From contig FMTU01000007.1 in the NCBI GenBank assembly GCA_900100475.1, positions 186,001 to 250,000 of the forward strand: DNA of 64,000 nucleotides, read 5' to 3'. This DNA is from Sphingobium faniae (GTDB lineage Bacteria > Pseudomonadota > Alphaproteobacteria > Sphingomonadales > Sphingomonadaceae). The notes below the pieces were generated by a model. That model was not told the DNA's origin and did no database searches. It saw nothing but the letters and a program-made list of their open reading frames with translations. This document shows, piece after piece, positions 24,433 to 33,458 of the stretch; position 1 is the first letter of the stretch; each line of letters begins with the position of its first letter. Both the position numbers and the translations under genes were made by a program.

Positions 24433-25034
24433 TGGCCATCATCGAAATGCCCGATTGGGCTGTCCCCAGCGCAGCAGAACCGTTCCTGCGCGATTTCGGC
24501 GCAGTGCTGACACCGTTCCTTGGCGGGCCGGAGCAGCGGATCAACCGGCTTGGCACGCGCTTCGGACTGCGTGTGACGCTGCCGCCGATGCCAACGCGCG
24601 ACAAGGCGCTGATCGTCCAGTCCCGGCTGCTGCGAGCGCGGGAAGATCGGTTGCGGATGGAATGGCCCCAGCCCGATTTCGACACGGGAGCGCCGGGTGC
24701 GCCGCTCGTTTCGGCGGCGGTCACATCGGGCGTCGCGCTGCCGCTCAAAGGCATGACGGCGGGCTATCAGGTCAAGGAAGGCCAAGTCCTTGCCATCATC
24801 CACGGCGGTCGCCGCTACGTGCATATCTTTTCGGCTGACGGGACGGTGGCGGGCGGCGGAACGATGAGCGCGTCGATCTGGCCGATGCTGCGAACCTCGC
24901 TGTCATTGAATGACGTTGTGGAAATCGCTTCCCCAAAGATCGAGGGTATGGTTTCGCCAGGAGATGAGCTTTCGTGGCAGATTTCGGTGGAGCGGTTGGC
25001 GAGTTTCAGTTTCACCATTTCGGAGGGGGCATGA
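24432..25034 (+). CDS. Minor/distal tail protein
   Basis: A 200-residue protein whose ATG overlaps the tape measure stop. It opens with MPDWAVPSAAEPFLRDFGAV and is strand-rich (RINRLGTRFGLRVTLPPMP, VLAIIHGGRRYVHIFSADG). Proteins of this size directly after the tape measure in HK97-like tails build the distal ring that joins tail tube to tip. I do not recognise a named family, so the role is from position. Confidence 0.65.
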   Translation: MAIIEMPDWAVPSAAEPFLRDFGAVLTPFLGGPEQRINRLGTRFGLRVTLPPMPTRDKALIVQSRLLRAREDRLRMEWPQPDFDTGAPGAPLVSAAVTSGVALPLKGMTAGYQVKEGQVLAIIHGGRRYVHIFSADGTVAGGGTMSASIWPMLRTSLSLNDVVEIASPKIEGMVSPGDELSWQISVERLASFSFTISEGA

Positions 25035-25035
25035 C

Positions 25036-25554
25036 ATGGAAGGTGAGATGGCAGGATTGACTGACGCGCAGCGTTCCGAAACCGAGTTCGATTTGATATC
25101 TGCACGGGAGGAAGTCGTCGAGCGATTGCGCAACCAGATGTCATTTGCCGAAAAGGCATTGGCCGCACTGTTGCTGGCGAACGGGGGCGCGCTGATCGGC
25201 CTGTTCACGTTCATCGGCAACGTGGTTGGAAAAGCCAACGCTCCTGTGAAGTTCAGCACGCCTTTTCTGTGGGGTGGTTTCGCCTGCTTTTCGCTCGGCA
25301 TCGCGCTCGTGCTGATTACCCACCTTTTCGCATTCTTCAGCCAGTTGGCATTTTATAATCAGGCTGCGCAAGAAATGTGGCGGCATCAGCGAACCTTGAG
25401 CCGCGCCGAGGTTGACAAGGATATGGCGGCGGAACTGGCGTTTCACAAACAAGGGAACGCTCACATGAAGGTCGCGATCGTCGTCTTATGTGCGGCGCTG
25501 TTGTGCTTTATCGTCGGGTCGGGCCTCTCGCTCGCGGGCGTCCTGCCCGCCTGA
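25036..25554 (+). CDS. Membrane protein with coiled N-terminus, accessory (moron) gene
   Basis: A 172-residue protein from ATG 25036; the frame is open from 24910, but that part overlaps the tail gene. Residues 1-35 are polar and helical. Three hydrophobic segments follow: LLANGGALIGLFTFIGNVVG, GGFACFSLGIALVLITHLFA, and VAIVVLCAALLCFIVGSGLS. A charged section between the second and third would be cytoplasmic. It has no tail-protein features and breaks the tail module next to a toxin-antitoxin pair, so it is probably cargo. Superinfection exclusion is a plausible but unproven role. Confidence 0.6.
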   Translation: MEGEMAGLTDAQRSETEFDLISAREEVVERLRNQMSFAEKALAALLLANGGALIGLFTFIGNVVGKANAPVKFSTPFLWGGFACFSLGIALVLITHLFAFFSQLAFYNQAAQEMWRHQRTLSRAEVDKDMAAELAFHKQGNAHMKVAIVVLCAALLCFIVGSGLSLAGVLPA

Positions 25555-25556
25555 CA

Positions 25557-25919
25557 TCAATCCGCCGGCTTCAACGCCCATTCGGGCACGTCCAGCGCCT
25601 TCGCCAGCTTCAACACAGTCGCCTCGCGCAGCCTTCCCTTGCTGGCTTCCATGCGTGCAAGGGCGGGCTGCAACATGCCAGTGGCATCAGCCAAAATATC
25701 CTGCGTCATGCCCCGATATTCGCGCCACGCAGCAACAGGAGATTTCCCGGCGAGCATGGCGTCCATCACGCCGGAGGGGATGGTGAAATCGCTTTCCGCC
25801 AGCGCGCGGTCGGCCGCGGCGATGTCGGCCGCATCCAGCAGGGCGAGATAGTCGGCTTCGGTAATGACCACCAGCGCCGTTCCGTCCGGCGCGGTGATCT
25901 TCTGGGGGTGATAGGTCAT
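25557..25919 (-). CDS. XRE-type antitoxin of a RelE/HigB-like module
   Basis: A 120-residue minus-strand protein from ATG 25919. The first 60 residues resemble a Phd/RelB-like short domain (VVITEADYLALLDAADIAAA). Residues 65-118 form an XRE helix-turn-helix (YRGMTQDILADATGMLQPAL, then LRLAK-type helices before DVPEWALKPAD). It follows the RelE-type toxin with an 11-bp gap on the same strand. It would neutralise the toxin and bind the upstream dyad to repress transcription. Confidence 0.8.
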   Translation of the reverse strand: MTYHPQKITAPDGTALVVITEADYLALLDAADIAAADRALAESDFTIPSGVMDAMLAGKSPVAAWREYRGMTQDILADATGMLQPALARMEASKGRLREATVLKLAKALDVPEWALKPAD

Positions 25920-25930
25920 CGTCTGTCCTT

Positions 25931-26188
25931 TCAATCGTATATGCCGCCACGCGGGCCGATTTCGATGATGGCCAGCACCACCATGTCCATCGAATAGATT
26001 ACGCGAAAATCGCCGACGCGAAGGCGGCTATAGTCCGAGCCCTTGAGCGCCTTCACGTTATTGGCGAGGCTTTCGGGATCGGTCGCAAGCTGGTCGATCT
26101 TTCCACGGATCAGGCGGGCCGTGTTGGCGGGCATCTTGAGAAGCGCCTTGGCCGCCTGCCTCGTGAATGTGATCTGCCGTTTGCTCAT
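25931..26188 (-). CDS. RelE/ParE-superfamily toxin
   Basis: An 85-residue minus-strand protein from ATG 26188. It shows the RelE fold signature: FTRQAAKALLKMPANTARLI, then VKALKGSDYSRLRVGDFRVI with the R-L-R-V-G-x-F-R-V-I-Y strand, and IIEIGPRGGIYD at the end. RelE-type toxins cut mRNA on the ribosome. The toxin-first order with an XRE antitoxin matches HigBA-like pairs. It is the second toxin-antitoxin module inside this tail operon. Confidence 0.88.
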   Translation of the reverse strand: MSKRQITFTRQAAKALLKMPANTARLIRGKIDQLATDPESLANNVKALKGSDYSRLRVGDFRVIYSMDMVVLAIIEIGPRGGIYD

Positions 26189-26196
26189 AACATTTC

Positions 26197-26235
26197 AATA
26201 ACTTTAAATATAACATTAGTCAATTAAAAAGTTAT
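26197..26235 (-). promoter_or_regulatory. AT-rich promoter/operator of the RelE/XRE module
   Basis: AATAACTTT at 26197-26205 is an inverted repeat of AAAGTTAT at 26228-26235, with about 22 AT-rich bases between. The segment is strikingly AT-rich within a GC-rich phage, which suggests the module arrived from elsewhere. The dyad sits just upstream of the toxin start, the expected place for autoregulation by the antitoxin. Confidence 0.5.
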
Positions 26236-26274
26236 GAATTCCGTCGAAATTTCTCATTCCTTTGGGGATCAACC

Positions 26275-26934
26275 TTGGACGCAACGCTCAAGAACGCGCT
26301 GGCTCAGCCAGCCGTGCTCCTTTTTGGCGCGCTCCGCATGGAGTTGCCGGATTACACCCTGCGCCTGCTCGACGGGTCAGCCACGCTTGTGGTCGGCGGG
26401 GAAACCTATGTCGGTTTGGACGCGACGTTCGGCACCATCGCGAGCATTTCGGAACTGACCGAAGAAATTGGCGACAGCGCACCGGAGATCACGGTTACGC
26501 TGTTCCCGCCCGATGTGAGCGCCACGGCGGCTCTCTCGCACCCGAACATGCAGGGCAGCACCGTGCAACTGATGGTCGGCGCGGTGGACATGGCAAGCGG
26601 CCTTGTCATCGGCACTCCTGAAACGCTGTTCCTTGGCGAGATCGATGTGCCGACCATCGGCATCGATCAGAGCGGCGCGCGCACCGTCGAATACACCGTC
26701 GTCAGCGTGTTCGAGCGCCTGTTCGAGGTAGAGGAAGGCCAGCGCGCGTCCGATGGCTGGCACCAGTCCATCCATCCCGGCGAGCTTGGCCTTGAGTTCA
26801 TGACCGGCACGGACGTGAACCTCTATTGGGGCGCAAAGCCGCCGCAGGGCGGTAGCGCGGCAAAGAGCGGCTGGGGGGCTGTAGCCGCCGCTCTGGTGGC
26901 TTCCCAGAGCCTCAAGGGGGGATTGGGTCAATGA
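26275..26934 (+). CDS. Tail tip-associated protein (DUF2163-like)
   Basis: A 219-residue protein from TTG 26275; no ATG in frame gives a better start. It carries PDYTLRLLDGSATLVVGGET, then GTIASISELTEEIGDSAPEI, and LFLGEIDVPTIGIDQSGART. This strand-rich pattern is like the DUF2163/GTA gp13 baseplate-hub proteins encoded upstream of an NlpC-type peptidase and a tip protein. That exact order is seen here. The family name is tentative, while the tail role is well supported by position. Confidence 0.7.
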   Translation: MDATLKNALAQPAVLLFGALRMELPDYTLRLLDGSATLVVGGETYVGLDATFGTIASISELTEEIGDSAPEITVTLFPPDVSATAALSHPNMQGSTVQLMVGAVDMASGLVIGTPETLFLGEIDVPTIGIDQSGARTVEYTVVSVFERLFEVEEGQRASDGWHQSIHPGELGLEFMTGTDVNLYWGAKPPQGGSAAKSGWGAVAAALVASQSLKGGLGQ

Positions 26935-27350
26935 CCCCACTCGAACGCCGCCACGCCGCGATCGAGGCGACCATGGCCCGCTATCGTGACCGGCCCTTTG
27001 CATGGGGCAAGGTTGATTGCGCCAAGGTCGCCGCGTTCCACCTCAAGAAGCTGGGCTATAAAATCCTTATCAGCAAGGCGGGCGCCTATCAGTCGCAGCT
27101 TGGCGCGGCGCGTGCACTGAAACGGCTGGGCTATTCCACGCTGGCGGAAATGGCGGACGGCATCGGCCTCACGCCCATTCCCTATTCGCGGATGCTGCTC
27201 GGCGACATTGCGGAGATCGAAGGGGATAGCCCGGTCGGCACGATTTGCCTCTATGCGGGCAACGGCAAGCTGTTCGGTTTCCATGAGGACCATCCGGGGC
27301 TGGTGACGCTCGAACCGAAGGCCATCCTGCGCGCCTGGAGCGTTCTATGA
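26931..27350 (+). CDS. NlpC/P60-like tail tip peptidase (DUF6950-like)
   Basis: A 139-residue protein overlapping the upstream stop. It begins ERRHAAIEATMARYRDRPFA and has WGKVDCAKVAAFHLKKLGY, where the Cys in an D-C-A-K helix is the nucleophile position of NlpC/P60-type peptidases. The GTICLYAGNGKLFGFHEDHPG stretch, split across the fold, carries a His. Such tail-tip peptidases open peptidoglycan during DNA entry. The family has diverged members with uncertain activity. Its stop overlaps the tip protein start. Confidence 0.75.
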   Translation: MTPLERRHAAIEATMARYRDRPFAWGKVDCAKVAAFHLKKLGYKILISKAGAYQSQLGAARALKRLGYSTLAEMADGIGLTPIPYSRMLLGDIAEIEGDSPVGTICLYAGNGKLFGFHEDHPGLVTLEPKAILRAWSVL

Positions 27351-30300
27351 GCAAGGCGCTTCGCACAGCGGCTATGGTGGTTGGCGCGGTCGCGCTGGTT
27401 GCCGCCACGGCGGGCCTTGCCGCACCAGCAGTTGCCGCCACCGCGACCACGGCGGCCAGCGCGGGGGGAATAGCGGGGATTTCCGCCGCCACCCTGACCG
27501 CCATCGGCACTTATGGCAGCCTTGCGGCAGGCGTCCTTTCGGTGGCCGCGCAAGCCACGGCTCCCGGCTATTCCGTTGAAGGCAATCCGACCACCTTCAC
27601 GACGAACCCGCAATCGGGCCTGCCCTACGCCATTGGGCGGACGCGCATGTCAGGGCTGCGAATCTATGCCAAGACCTATGACGGGTTCAAAATCCAGTCG
27701 AAGGACGACATTCTCGCTTTCATCGCCCTGCTGTCCATTGCCGGTCCGATCCACAGCATCGAGAAGTTCACCGCCGACAATGAAGTTGTGTCTTTCGCGG
27801 CGGATGGCAACGCCAGCGGTCGCTTCCATGATTATATGGGCCAAAAGCTGTCGTTGGGACCGTCCAGTGGTTCGGCGCTGGCTCTCAGCTTCGGCGGCAA
27901 GACCTTCCCCGGCTGGACCGCCAATCACAAGCTCAGCGGCATTGCTCATGCACAGATGGCGTTCCGCTTCGACACCAAGGGCGATTTCTACGGGGCTGGC
28001 GCGCCCGAACCGGCATGGGTCGGCAAATGGGTCAAGGCTTACGACCCCCGCAAGGACAGCACCTATCCCGGCGGTTCAGGCTCTCATCGCGCGCTGGACG
28101 AAAGCACCTATGAATGGACGGACAATCCCGGCCTTCATGCTCTGACATGGGCGCTGGGCCGCTGGTCGAACGGTAAGCGCGTCTGCGGGATCGGCGCGCC
28201 GGTATCCACCATCCGCGTGGCCGATTTCGTCGAGTGCGCCAATGTGTGCGAGGCGAACGGCTGGAAGGTCGGCGGCGTCGAATGGACCACGGACAGCAAG
28301 TGGGACACGCTCAAGCGGATGCTTCAGGCTGGGGGCGCGGTCCCGACGCAGACCGGCGCGATGATCGGCTGCCTCGTCTCCACGCCGCGCACGGCCATTG
28401 CGACCATCGAAGGCCGTCATCTCCATGACGGCCTGTCCATCGCCGCATCCAAGAGCCGCCGCGACCGCTTCAACAGCGTCATCCCGCGCTATGTCGATGA
28501 AGACAGCGATTGGGCTGTCGTGTCCGGCAAGGTCGTGTCGGAACCTGCCTATGTCACGGCGGACGGCGGCGCGCGCACCAAGGAAATCGACTTCCCGCTG
28601 GTGCAGGTGTTCTCCGGCGCGACGGCGACCCAGCCGGGTCAGCTTGCCGCCTACGCCATCGTCAACAGCCGCGAGGCCGGGCCGTTCACATGGACGACCG
28701 GGCCTGAATGGATCGGCCTCAAGACGGGCGATGTCGTCTATCTGAACGTGCCGGAAGAAGGCCTGAGCAATCAGCCCGTCCTCATCACGCGCCGCTCTCC
28801 CGACCCATCGACCGGCAAGGTGTCGTTCGCGGGCGAGACGGAAACCTATTCCAAGCACGCCTATGCGCTGGGGCAGAGCACGACGCCGCCGCCGCCGTTC
28901 AGCTTGTCCGCGCCTGACCTGAAACCCGCTGCGCCTGTGGAGACGGCATGGTCCGTCGCAGGCACGACATCGGGCGAAGGTTTTCCGGCTCTGATCGTGT
29001 CCGGCACAAGCGAACTTCCTTCCGCCGACGCTATCGTGATCGACTATCGGCTGTCCGGGGTGAGCGAGTGGAAGAATTCGGCCATCGTTTCAGCCGTCGA
29101 GCCGGTCAGTCATGTGATCGCACCGCTCGAATCTGAAACCGCCTATGACGTGCGGATCGGCTACCGCGTCAGCACCATCGTCGGCAACTTCACGATCTTC
29201 TCGAATGTCACGACTGGCCTGGGCAAGATCACCGAGATCGAGGGCAGCCTTTCGGACATAGACGCGGAACTGGCCCAGCTCGACGCCGACACCGCCCAAG
29301 CCCTGATCGACATAGCCGCGGCTCAAGCGACCATCACCTCCATGCAGAGCGATGCCGCCGCGATGCAGGCGGCGCTCACGACGGCGCAGGGGCAGATCAC
29401 GGCGCAGGGCGCGGATATTCTTGCGAACGCGGACGACATCGCCACGGTGCAATCGACCCTGAATAGTCAGGGTGCGTCGATCACGACGCTTCAACAGACG
29501 GCGAGCGACCATACGGGCCAGATCGCGACGATCAATTCGACCCTGACGACGCAGGGCGGGTCTATCACGACGCTCCAGTCCTCCGTCACCACCCTGCAAG
29601 GCAGCGTCTCGACACTTTCATCCACCGTATCGACGCAGGGTGCGAGCATCAGCGCGGCCCAGACGGCCATCACCGCGCTTCAGGGCAGTATGGCGGCGCT
29701 GACGGTGCAGGTCACGGCCTCGACGCCCAATCTGCTGCCCTATGGCAGTTTCGAAAACGGGATGACGGGGTGGAACGTCACTGGCGGCACGGGATGGGCG
29801 TCAACCTATGGCTCGTATGGCAGCTACCTGAACAACCTGACCGCCAGCACGGGCGCGGGAACCAGTCATGTCACGTCCGACAAGTTCGCGGTCGGGGCAA
29901 GTAGGCCCTATGTGGTGACCGCCGACAGCTATTTCGTCACCAGCGGCGAGACCAGCCCGTCCGATGCGCGATGCCGGGTCGAACTGCTCTGGTACGACGG
30001 AGCGGGCGCGCAGATCGGCGGGATCGTTGCCGGTCCATGGCGTAATGTCGATCACACCTTCTCGTCCGATGGAGCGGGCCATGCAGCGCTCGCGCTCGCC
30101 ACCACGTCTCCGGCAGGCGCGGCGTGGGTCGCGGTGCGGTTAGCCAACTACACCGCCTACGCCCTGCCCAGGACCATCGGCTGGCGGCAGGTCAAATTCG
30201 AGGAAGGTTCTGTTTGGACGGCCTACACGAGTGAGGCATCGTCCGCGCTGAGCTTTACCGCGATTTCGACGCTGAACGGCCAATACGCTACCTTGTCGTC

Positions 30301-31654
30301 CACGGTCGCGACGCACGGTTCGTCCATCACCACCAACGCGAATGCCATCACCACGCTTCAGGGTAATGTCGCCACGCTGGACTTGCAGGTAAAGGCCGGA
30401 TCGTCAACCAACCTGATAGGCAACCCCGGTCCTACCAACGGGACGGCGGGCTGGTCGAATCTTTCCGGCTCGACCCTTGTTGTGAACAACGCCACGGGCG
30501 GCGACGACAAATATTTCCGTCTCGCATCATCGACCCTCACGCGCATGTGGGCGCAATATGAGCCTGTGACGATGGCGGCAGGGGCGACCTACGCCCTCCA
30601 CGCCGACACTTCGCAGTCTGGGGCGGGGGCGACGGAATATCGCCTCGTCATCATCTGCCAGAACTCATCGAACAGGGAAGTCGGGAGACTCTACGGCGCG
30701 ATCATGACGGCCCATGGCCGCGACTATAGCGGCAACAAGCGCATCGAGTCGGCCTGCATCGGCGTCACCCCGGCCGGGACCGCGAAGGGTTATGCGTTCT
30801 TCGAGGTGTGGGGGACGGGCAGCGGCGCGAACAGCTTCGACTTCCTGCGCGTGAAGCTGGAGCGCAGCACCTTCGTTACGCCCTACAGCTATGAAGCGGC
30901 AGTGACGCAATCTTTCGAAGCGCTCTCCACCCTGACGACGCAATATGCCTCCCTTTCGTCCACCGTCTCGACGCAGGGCGTGACGATCACCAGCCAGCAG
31001 ACCGCGATCACGACGATCAACGGCAATGTGACGACGCTGTTCGGGCGCTGGGGCGTCGAGATCGACGTGAACGGTTATATTAGCGGCATCACGACGAACA
31101 ATAACGGGTCGCGGTCGAACTTCATCATCCGCGCCGACCGCTTCGCCATCACCTCATCGGCGGGGGCCGGGACCGCCTATCCTTTCGAGGTCATCAGCGG
31201 CGTCACCTACATCAAGGACGCGATCATCAAGGATGCCAGTATCGGCACCCTCAAGATCGCCAAGGCCGCGATCTTCGATGTCAGTTACGATTCCGGCACC
31301 GGCAACGCGATCGGCACCGCATGGGTCACGGTCTGCTCGGCCACGCGGACGCGATATGATGCGGACTCGGTCTTTATCTTGACCTTCGGGGGCGTTGCCA
31401 ATCTCGACGCGGATAACACAGCGGCCACCACGATGGGTATTTCCGTCGAAGAGAATGGCGTTTCGATCTGGAGCGCGATGGTCGGCCGTAACGATGCGGG
31501 GCGGCCCAAGCCTTTCTTTGGCCAGAAGATCATCACGCCGACCGCCGGGGCCAAAACCTACACGCTGCGGGCCAATCGCTCGAACAACACGAATACGACC
31601 GCGACGGTGTCGTCCGGGACCATCACCATCATGGAGGCGAAGAAGATCCTGTGA
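27347..31654 (+). CDS. Tail tip / host-specificity protein (J-like) with CBM-like C-terminal modules
   Basis: A 1435-residue protein. The N-terminal segment is hydrophobic (VVGAVALVAATAGLAAPAVA). Residues 80-520 resemble the J/GTA tip core (SGLRIYAKTYDGFKIQSKDD, RRDRFNSVIPRYVDEDSDWA). A fibronectin-like region is around 535-630. From about 640 on there are coiled-coil blocks built on an S-T-V-S-T-Q-G-A-S-I pattern. Two jelly-roll-like modules open with NLLPYGSFENGMTGWN (about residue 800) and NLIGNPGPTNGTAGWSN (about 1020). These resemble carbohydrate-binding modules and probably contact host glycans. The C-terminal 180 residues form a fibre tip with Thr/Asn-rich strands. This is the receptor-binding determinant. 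Confidence 0.9.
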   Translation: MSKALRTAAMVVGAVALVAATAGLAAPAVAATATTAASAGGIAGISAATLTAIGTYGSLAAGVLSVAAQATAPGYSVEGNPTTFTTNPQSGLPYAIGRTRMSGLRIYAKTYDGFKIQSKDDILAFIALLSIAGPIHSIEKFTADNEVVSFAADGNASGRFHDYMGQKLSLGPSSGSALALSFGGKTFPGWTANHKLSGIAHAQMAFRFDTKGDFYGAGAPEPAWVGKWVKAYDPRKDSTYPGGSGSHRALDESTYEWTDNPGLHALTWALGRWSNGKRVCGIGAPVSTIRVADFVECANVCEANGWKVGGVEWTTDSKWDTLKRMLQAGGAVPTQTGAMIGCLVSTPRTAIATIEGRHLHDGLSIAASKSRRDRFNSVIPRYVDEDSDWAVVSGKVVSEPAYVTADGGARTKEIDFPLVQVFSGATATQPGQLAAYAIVNSREAGPFTWTTGPEWIGLKTGDVVYLNVPEEGLSNQPVLITRRSPDPSTGKVSFAGETETYSKHAYALGQSTTPPPPFSLSAPDLKPAAPVETAWSVAGTTSGEGFPALIVSGTSELPSADAIVIDYRLSGVSEWKNSAIVSAVEPVSHVIAPLESETAYDVRIGYRVSTIVGNFTIFSNVTTGLGKITEIEGSLSDIDAELAQLDADTAQALIDIAAAQATITSMQSDAAAMQAALTTAQGQITAQGADILANADDIATVQSTLNSQGASITTLQQTASDHTGQIATINSTLTTQGGSITTLQSSVTTLQGSVSTLSSTVSTQGASISAAQTAITALQGSMAALTVQVTASTPNLLPYGSFENGMTGWNVTGGTGWASTYGSYGSYLNNLTASTGAGTSHVTSDKFAVGASRPYVVTADSYFVTSGETSPSDARCRVELLWYDGAGAQIGGIVAGPWRNVDHTFSSDGAGHAALALATTSPAGAAWVAVRLANYTAYALPRTIGWRQVKFEEGSVWTAYTSEASSALSFTAISTLNGQYATLSSTVATHGSSITTNANAITTLQGNVATLDLQVKAGSSTNLIGNPGPTNGTAGWSNLSGSTLVVNNATGGDDKYFRLASSTLTRMWAQYEPVTMAAGATYALHADTSQSGAGATEYRLVIICQNSSNREVGRLYGAIMTAHGRDYSGNKRIESACIGVTPAGTAKGYAFFEVWGTGSGANSFDFLRVKLERSTFVTPYSYEAAVTQSFEALSTLTTQYASLSSTVSTQGVTITSQQTAITTINGNVTTLFGRWGVEIDVNGYISGITTNNNGSRSNFIIRADRFAITSSAGAGTAYPFEVISGVTYIKDAIIKDASIGTLKIAKAAIFDVSYDSGTGNAIGTAWVTVCSATRTRYDADSVFILTFGGVANLDADNTAATTMGISVEENGVSIWSAMVGRNDAGRPKPFFGQKIITPTAGAKTYTLRANRSNNTNTTATVSSGTITIMEAKKIL

Positions 31655-31869
31655 CCGGCCGCATTTATTATGCGCTGTGCGATGCCAGCGGCGTCGTGAG
31701 CCGCGTCGGCATGGGGGATGCGGACACGCTTCCCACCGCGCCTGACGGCATGACGCGCCATGAGGTCAGCCGCGCCGACCATGCGCTGATCCAGAACTGT
31801 CTCGATGACAGCCTTGGCGGGCGAGCCGCCACCATCGACCCATCCACCCAGCAGCTTTCCATCCTCTGA
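31651..31869 (+). CDS. Small tail-fibre-associated hypothetical protein
   Basis: A 72-residue protein starting at GTG 31651, overlapping the tip protein stop. It has IYYALCDASGVVSRVGMGDA and ends with IDPSTQQLSIL. Small proteins directly after the tip gene are often fibre chaperones or tip caps. No family is recognised. Its coupling to the tip gene is the main evidence for a tail role. Confidence 0.55.
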   Translation: MTGRIYYALCDASGVVSRVGMGDADTLPTAPDGMTRHEVSRADHALIQNCLDDSLGGRAATIDPSTQQLSIL

Positions 31870-31880
31870 AAGGACACGTC

Positions 31881-32165
31881 ATGTTCAGCCTGGCTCTACT
31901 CATCGCGGCGACCAGCCCGTCTCCCGCCCTCACCACCGTGGTTCTGGACTATCGCGGCGCATGCGGCGGATCGTTGATCGAAACCCGCCGCCGCGAGCGG
32001 ATCGAACGCAATGCCCACAAGGTCATCCGCGAGGCGAAGCAGGCAGGGCGCGAAGTCCGCGTCCTGATCCGCGACGACAGCGTTCCCGGCGGCCTGATCC
32101 CTGTGTCTGTATCCGCGCGGGGCTACGACGCACCCGTCATCAATCGCAGCTTTGCCTGCGACTAA
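31881..32165 (+). CDS. Small hypothetical protein with possible signal peptide
   Basis: A 94-residue protein from ATG 31881 after AAAGGA. The first 18 residues are hydrophobic (MFSLALLIAATSPSPA) and could be a short signal peptide. The rest is basic and contains RRRERIERNAHKVIREAKQA, then strands ending in a Cys near the C-terminus. Two Cys (GACGGS and FACD) could form a disulfide outside the cytoplasm. Function unknown. Confidence 0.55.
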   Translation: MFSLALLIAATSPSPALTTVVLDYRGACGGSLIETRRRERIERNAHKVIREAKQAGREVRVLIRDDSVPGGLIPVSVSARGYDAPVINRSFACD

Positions 32166-32176
32166 GGAGAACTCCC

Positions 32177-32677
32177 ATGCTTCACCTGAAAACAGCCAAT
32201 AACGAGCGGCTCGAAATCCCCGAAAGCGCCATCGTCGCGGTCATGAAGCCGAGCGACGGCGTGAACCCTTCGGGCCTGATCTACGACATGGGCAGCGGCC
32301 CGCAGATTGAGCAGCTTGCCGACCAATATGGCCACCTCAAGAAGATGGCGGTCGACGCTGCCGCGATCGTCAATCCGATCGAGGTGCGCATCATCGAGCA
32401 GCATCGGGTCGGCGAAGGCGAGGAAGCGATCATCGCCCATCAGGAAGGCCGCATGTTCTTCAGCCGCCTGCGGATCGTCGGCCGGAAGGAAAAATTCGGG
32501 GATGAGAATGGCGTGAACGCTGTCCTCTACGTCGATCTGCTCGGAAAGCCGATGGCGCTTCAGGTGGCAGATACGCTGGATGAAATGGACGGCGTGGAGC
32601 CGGAAACGAAGCCTGCGCGCAAGGCGAAGGCTGAGCCGAAGAATATCCCCGCAACGCAGGAAGGAAACGCACAATGA
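32177..32677 (+). CDS. Hypothetical phage protein
   Basis: A 166-residue protein from ATG 32177 after AAGGAGAAC. It is strand-rich (NNERLEIPESAIVAVMKPSD, GRMFFSRLRIVGRKEKFGD), with a Lys/Pro-rich tail. No transmembrane segment. It sits between tip-associated genes and the lysis cassette; a structural or accessory role is possible but not supported by motifs. Confidence 0.55.
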   Translation: MLHLKTANNERLEIPESAIVAVMKPSDGVNPSGLIYDMGSGPQIEQLADQYGHLKKMAVDAAAIVNPIEVRIIEQHRVGEGEEAIIAHQEGRMFFSRLRIVGRKEKFGDENGVNAVLYVDLLGKPMALQVADTLDEMDGVEPETKPARKAKAEPKNIPATQEGNAQ

Positions 32678-32970
32678 CCGAACCGACGATCGCCGAACTC
32701 GACCAGCAGATTGCCGATCTCCAGCGCCAGCGCGATCTGGCCTCGCTGAATGGATCAAAGGCAGTGAAGGCCGCCCTTGTGGCTGGCAAGGTCGCCACGC
32801 TGGCCGAAGACCTTGAGGCGCTTCTGCCAGACCTCTCCAATGAAAGCGTGGCTGCCCAGCAGGCGCGCAATGTCATCAGCGTCATTCGCAACGTCCGGGG
32901 ACTGGTGGATGGCGAGATTTCGCGGATCGAGGCGCTGGTCGAGCCTGAGCCGGAAGAACCCGCAGCATAA
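32674..32970 (+). CDS. Small helical hypothetical protein
   Basis: A 98-residue protein, start overlapping the previous stop (ATGA). It is almost wholly helical (IAELDQQIADLQRQRDLASL, then VISVIRNVRGLVDGEISRIE) with an acidic Pro-rich end. A coiled-coil oligomer is likely. No family recognised. Confidence 0.55.
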   Translation: MTEPTIAELDQQIADLQRQRDLASLNGSKAVKAALVAGKVATLAEDLEALLPDLSNESVAAQQARNVISVIRNVRGLVDGEISRIEALVEPEPEEPAA

Positions 32971-32995
32971 TATCAGCATCGCGGGGGACCGCATC

Positions 32996-33430
32996 ATGGC
33001 ACAAGGAAATGCGGCGATGACGCCATGGACTGAAGCGTTGATCGCGAAATATGGGTGGATATGGCTCGGCCTGACCTTCGGGCTGGCCGCGAAATACGCG
33101 CTGCTCATCAAGCGTGGGGTGAAGATCAAGCCGGTCCTTGTGCTGGCGGATCTTCTGTTGCTGCCGATGGTGGCGCTCATCGCCTTCTGGCTGGTCAGTC
33201 AGGCGGGCGTGCATGGCGAGGGCGCGGCATTGATGACGGCGGCGGCCACGGTCGGGGCTGATCGCGTGGTGAAGCTCTATACCGACCGCTTCCTTCGCCA
33301 GGTCGACGCGGCGCTGATGGAAAGCGTCGTCCAGCACAAGGCCGCGATCCGTGAAGAGGTGCAAACCGAGATGAGCGCGGAACGCGTCGTGCACGACATC
33401 GCGAGCGGAAAGCGGTCGCTGGACGGCTGA
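32996..33430 (+). CDS. Putative holin-like membrane protein
   Basis: A 144-residue protein from ATG 32996 after GGGGGA. Two membrane segments (YGWIWLGLTFGLAAKYALLI and VLADLLLLPMVALIAFWLVS) are followed by a charged helical C-terminus (VVKLYTDRFLRQVDAALMES). It precedes the endolysin by 64 bp, with an intervening terminator. Size, topology and position suit a holin, although three other small membrane proteins follow and any could be the true holin. Confidence 0.6.
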   Translation: MAQGNAAMTPWTEALIAKYGWIWLGLTFGLAAKYALLIKRGVKIKPVLVLADLLLLPMVALIAFWLVSQAGVHGEGAALMTAAATVGADRVVKLYTDRFLRQVDAALMESVVQHKAAIREEVQTEMSAERVVHDIASGKRSLDG

Positions 33431-33458
33431 GCCAACCTGACGCGATCAGACAGATGCA

